Below the pieces are notes generated by a model. The model ran no database searches. It had not been told where the DNA came from and saw only the letters and a list, made by a program, of their open reading frames with translations. Source: UBA11891 sp003533785 (GTDB lineage Bacteria > Bacteroidota > Bacteroidia > Flavobacteriales > Flavobacteriaceae). From it: DNA of 15,768 nt. The position numbers and the translations under genes were made by a program. This document shows positions 14,354 through 15,768 of the stretch, piece after piece; position 1 is the stretch's first letter; each line of letters opens with the position of its first letter. The DNA lies in the NCBI GenBank assembly GCA_949511625.1, contig CATFEX010000032.1:1-15768 (forward strand), given 5' to 3'.

Positions 14354-15766
14354 TTATTCTTGGATTACAGGAAGTTTTATATGGGAAGGATACCGAACTG
14401 AATGATGTATTTTATTGTGGGCAACAACACCGTTTGTTTCATCAAAATTGGCGCCCCCGGTATTTAAGTTTCGAGAGAACCTGGGGAAGTTGCTGCTGGA
14501 AACTTCAATACGTATGCGGTGTCCTCTAGCAAAATAATTACTTGTAGCCATAGGAGTGAGATCAACTTTATATACTTTACCATACTCCATAAACACTTCT
14601 TTTTCGTACCCCTCTCGGTAGCGTACGCGTTGAATGGTCTCATCTAAATTAAAAGCTGAGCCATCGGGAGCGACATCAATCAGTTTGATTGTGAGGTCGG
14701 TATCCTTAACATCTGACGATAAATAAAGCGTGCTTTCAATAAAGCCAGTAACTTCGATTCCTTTTTCAAGAGGTGCAGAAGTGTAGACTAGGATATCTTC
14801 TCTTTCTTCCATTTCACGCTGGTCAAAAGACCCTCCTTCCACTGCATTTCCTGTACAGCAGACTCCACCGCCATAAGAAGTTACAGGGTTCAAGGGGTCA
14901 TAGTAGAAGGCATCTTGTTTTTTTCCTTTTCGGTCGGGGCTTCGTTCTAGGCTTCCATCTCCAAATCGAGAATTAGCATACCCTTCACTGGTCAGATAAT
15001 AAGTATTCATGACCGTATTTTTTGGGGGCCAAGTCTCTGCAGCTTGCCACTGGTTACTGCCCATGGTGTAGTATTGCACTCGAGGTGTTTTTTCTTGGAA
15101 GCCATTGGGTTGCTCCTTGAGAAGATAGTCAAACCAAGCATAGATTTGCTCGTCGTAATTTAAACGGGCATCTCCCATGGAGCGTTCCCCAACAATTGTA
15201 TTTTCAGTTGCTCGTGTGAATCCACAGTGAAGAGTAGGAGCAATGACAAGATATTGGTGGTCTCGGACAAAATCATCTGTCCCTTTGGAGCGAACATGAT
15301 TGAACAATTCCAGGTTCGGAGCAACCGAAACATCATACCAGGATACGAACCAAAAGCTGGGAACACCAAAAGGCATCGTATCGTGATAGAGCCCACCCTC
15401 AAACCAAGCAGGGTCGTTGGGTTTACGACGAATCATTTTGTCAAAAATTTCAATTTTTCCATCCACGTTTTTCAAAAGGTCTTGAAGGGGAAGGTGCCGA
15501 AAAGCGGTGGCCCAATCTACAGGAGGGTTTTCCGGAGCCAAATCATAAAAACGTGAAATTCGAATCAGGTCCTCTTGAGTGGCTCCCTGGGGAATCCTGG
15601 GCTTGAATTTATCGTGCTCCACTCCGTAGAGCCAAGAAGGAAACAGGAGCTGTTCGGCGCCTCCTCGGTACCAATTCCCTTGTTCAAAATAGGAGCCAAC
15701 AACGCCCACACCGGCACCAAATCCTTGGGGAACCATAGCGGCATGGGAAGGATGATCTAAAGCGGC
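14354..15766 (-). CDS. CocE/NonD-family hydrolase, 5' end cut by window
   Basis: 470 residues are visible and the frame is open to the right edge. The family (X-Pro dipeptidyl-peptidase S15-like, PF02129 plus C-terminal PF08530) includes cocaine esterase, acylases and glutaryl-7-ACA-type hydrolases, all alpha/beta-hydrolase Ser-Asp-His enzymes. Visible first residues AALDHPSHAAMVPQG match the helix that follows the G-x-S-Y-x-G nucleophile elbow, so the Ser lies just off the window. The acid is D in VSWYD (about visible residue 145), and the His is in APTLHCGF (about 180). From about 275 the jelly-roll domain begins, with YGGGVCCTG, EDILVYTSAPL, DTDLTIKLIDVAPDG and FARGHRIRIEVSSSNFPRF, all family hallmarks. 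Usual length is about 600-650, so roughly 130-180 residues are missing, probably including a signal peptide. It is first in order before the NTF2-like gene. Confidence 0.9.
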   Translation of the reverse strand, partial: AALDHPSHAAMVPQGFGAGVGVVGSYFEQGNWYRGGAEQLLFPSWLYGVEHDKFKPRIPQGATQEDLIRISRFYDLAPENPPVDWATAFRHLPLQDLLKNVDGKIEIFDKMIRRKPNDPAWFEGGLYHDTMPFGVPSFWFVSWYDVSVAPNLELFNHVRSKGTDDFVRDHQYLVIAPTLHCGFTRATENTIVGERSMGDARLNYDEQIYAWFDYLLKEQPNGFQEKTPRVQYYTMGSNQWQAAETWPPKNTVMNTYYLTSEGYANSRFGDGSLERSPDRKGKKQDAFYYDPLNPVTSYGGGVCCTGNAVEGGSFDQREMEEREDILVYTSAPLEKGIEVTGFIESTLYLSSDVKDTDLTIKLIDVAPDGSAFNLDETIQRVRYREGYEKEVFMEYGKVYKVDLTPMATSNYFARGHRIRIEVSSSNFPRFSRNLNTGGANFDETNGVVAHNKIHHSVRYPSHIKLPVIQE

Positions 15767-15768
15767 TA

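Overview
The window reads as chromosomal DNA of a Bacteroidota bacterium, most likely a marine-type Flavobacteriia. Evidence: a PorP/SprF-family type IX secretion protein at the left edge, many short MKK signal peptides ending in AQ, lipoproteins with the loose lipobox of this phylum, AT-rich spacers, little Shine-Dalgarno signal, and a promoter of the Bacteroidota TTTG-N19-TAnnTTTG type at 3848-3878. No rRNA, tRNA, insertion sequence or CRISPR array was seen. The genes at both window edges are cut.

Layout. 2-808 (+) is the end of a PorP/SprF-like outer-membrane protein. 809-1130 is a convergent spacer with A-tracts phased at about 10.5 bp (bent-DNA signature). 1131-1484 (-) is a small lipoprotein. 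1577-1755 holds the frameshifted 3' end of a decayed gene. 1801-4602 (+) carries a secreted serine hydrolase, an NTF2-like lipoprotein and a secreted two-repeat protein resembling a tandem dimeric alpha/beta barrel (DABB). A 39-codon antisense ORF (3595-3714) encodes a CDGSH-like iron-sulfur motif. 4663-5285 (-) is a pair of small membrane proteins. 5459-6838 (-) is a CotH-kinase-like lipoprotein. 7055-10080 (+) is a tight glpK-glpD operon: glycerol is phosphorylated and then oxidised to dihydroxyacetone phosphate. No glycerol facilitator or regulator gene is visible.

The right third (10128 to the edge, all -) is a cluster of exported proteins. In transcription order these are a CocE/NonD-type hydrolase (5' end off-window), an NTF2/lumazine-binding-like protein, a regulatory-looking spacer, a cysteine-free DsrE-like protein, two tandem-DABB-like proteins, a terminator, then two more tandem-DABB-like proteins. 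With the orphan at 3904-4602, five such proteins lie in this window, and three share a histidine at the same place in each half. Both loci have the same order: hydrolase, NTF2-like, DABB-like. This is the best candidate for an undescribed periplasmic or cell-surface pathway, perhaps processing a small organic molecule. The function is inference: the fold calls come from sequence pattern only, and no substrate can be named.

Three intrinsic terminators share an identical 10-bp stem with different loops. The 13702-13887 spacer, upstream of the dsrE/DABB operon, holds a perfect CRP-type dyad, two other dyads and a 13-bp direct repeat 50 bp apart.
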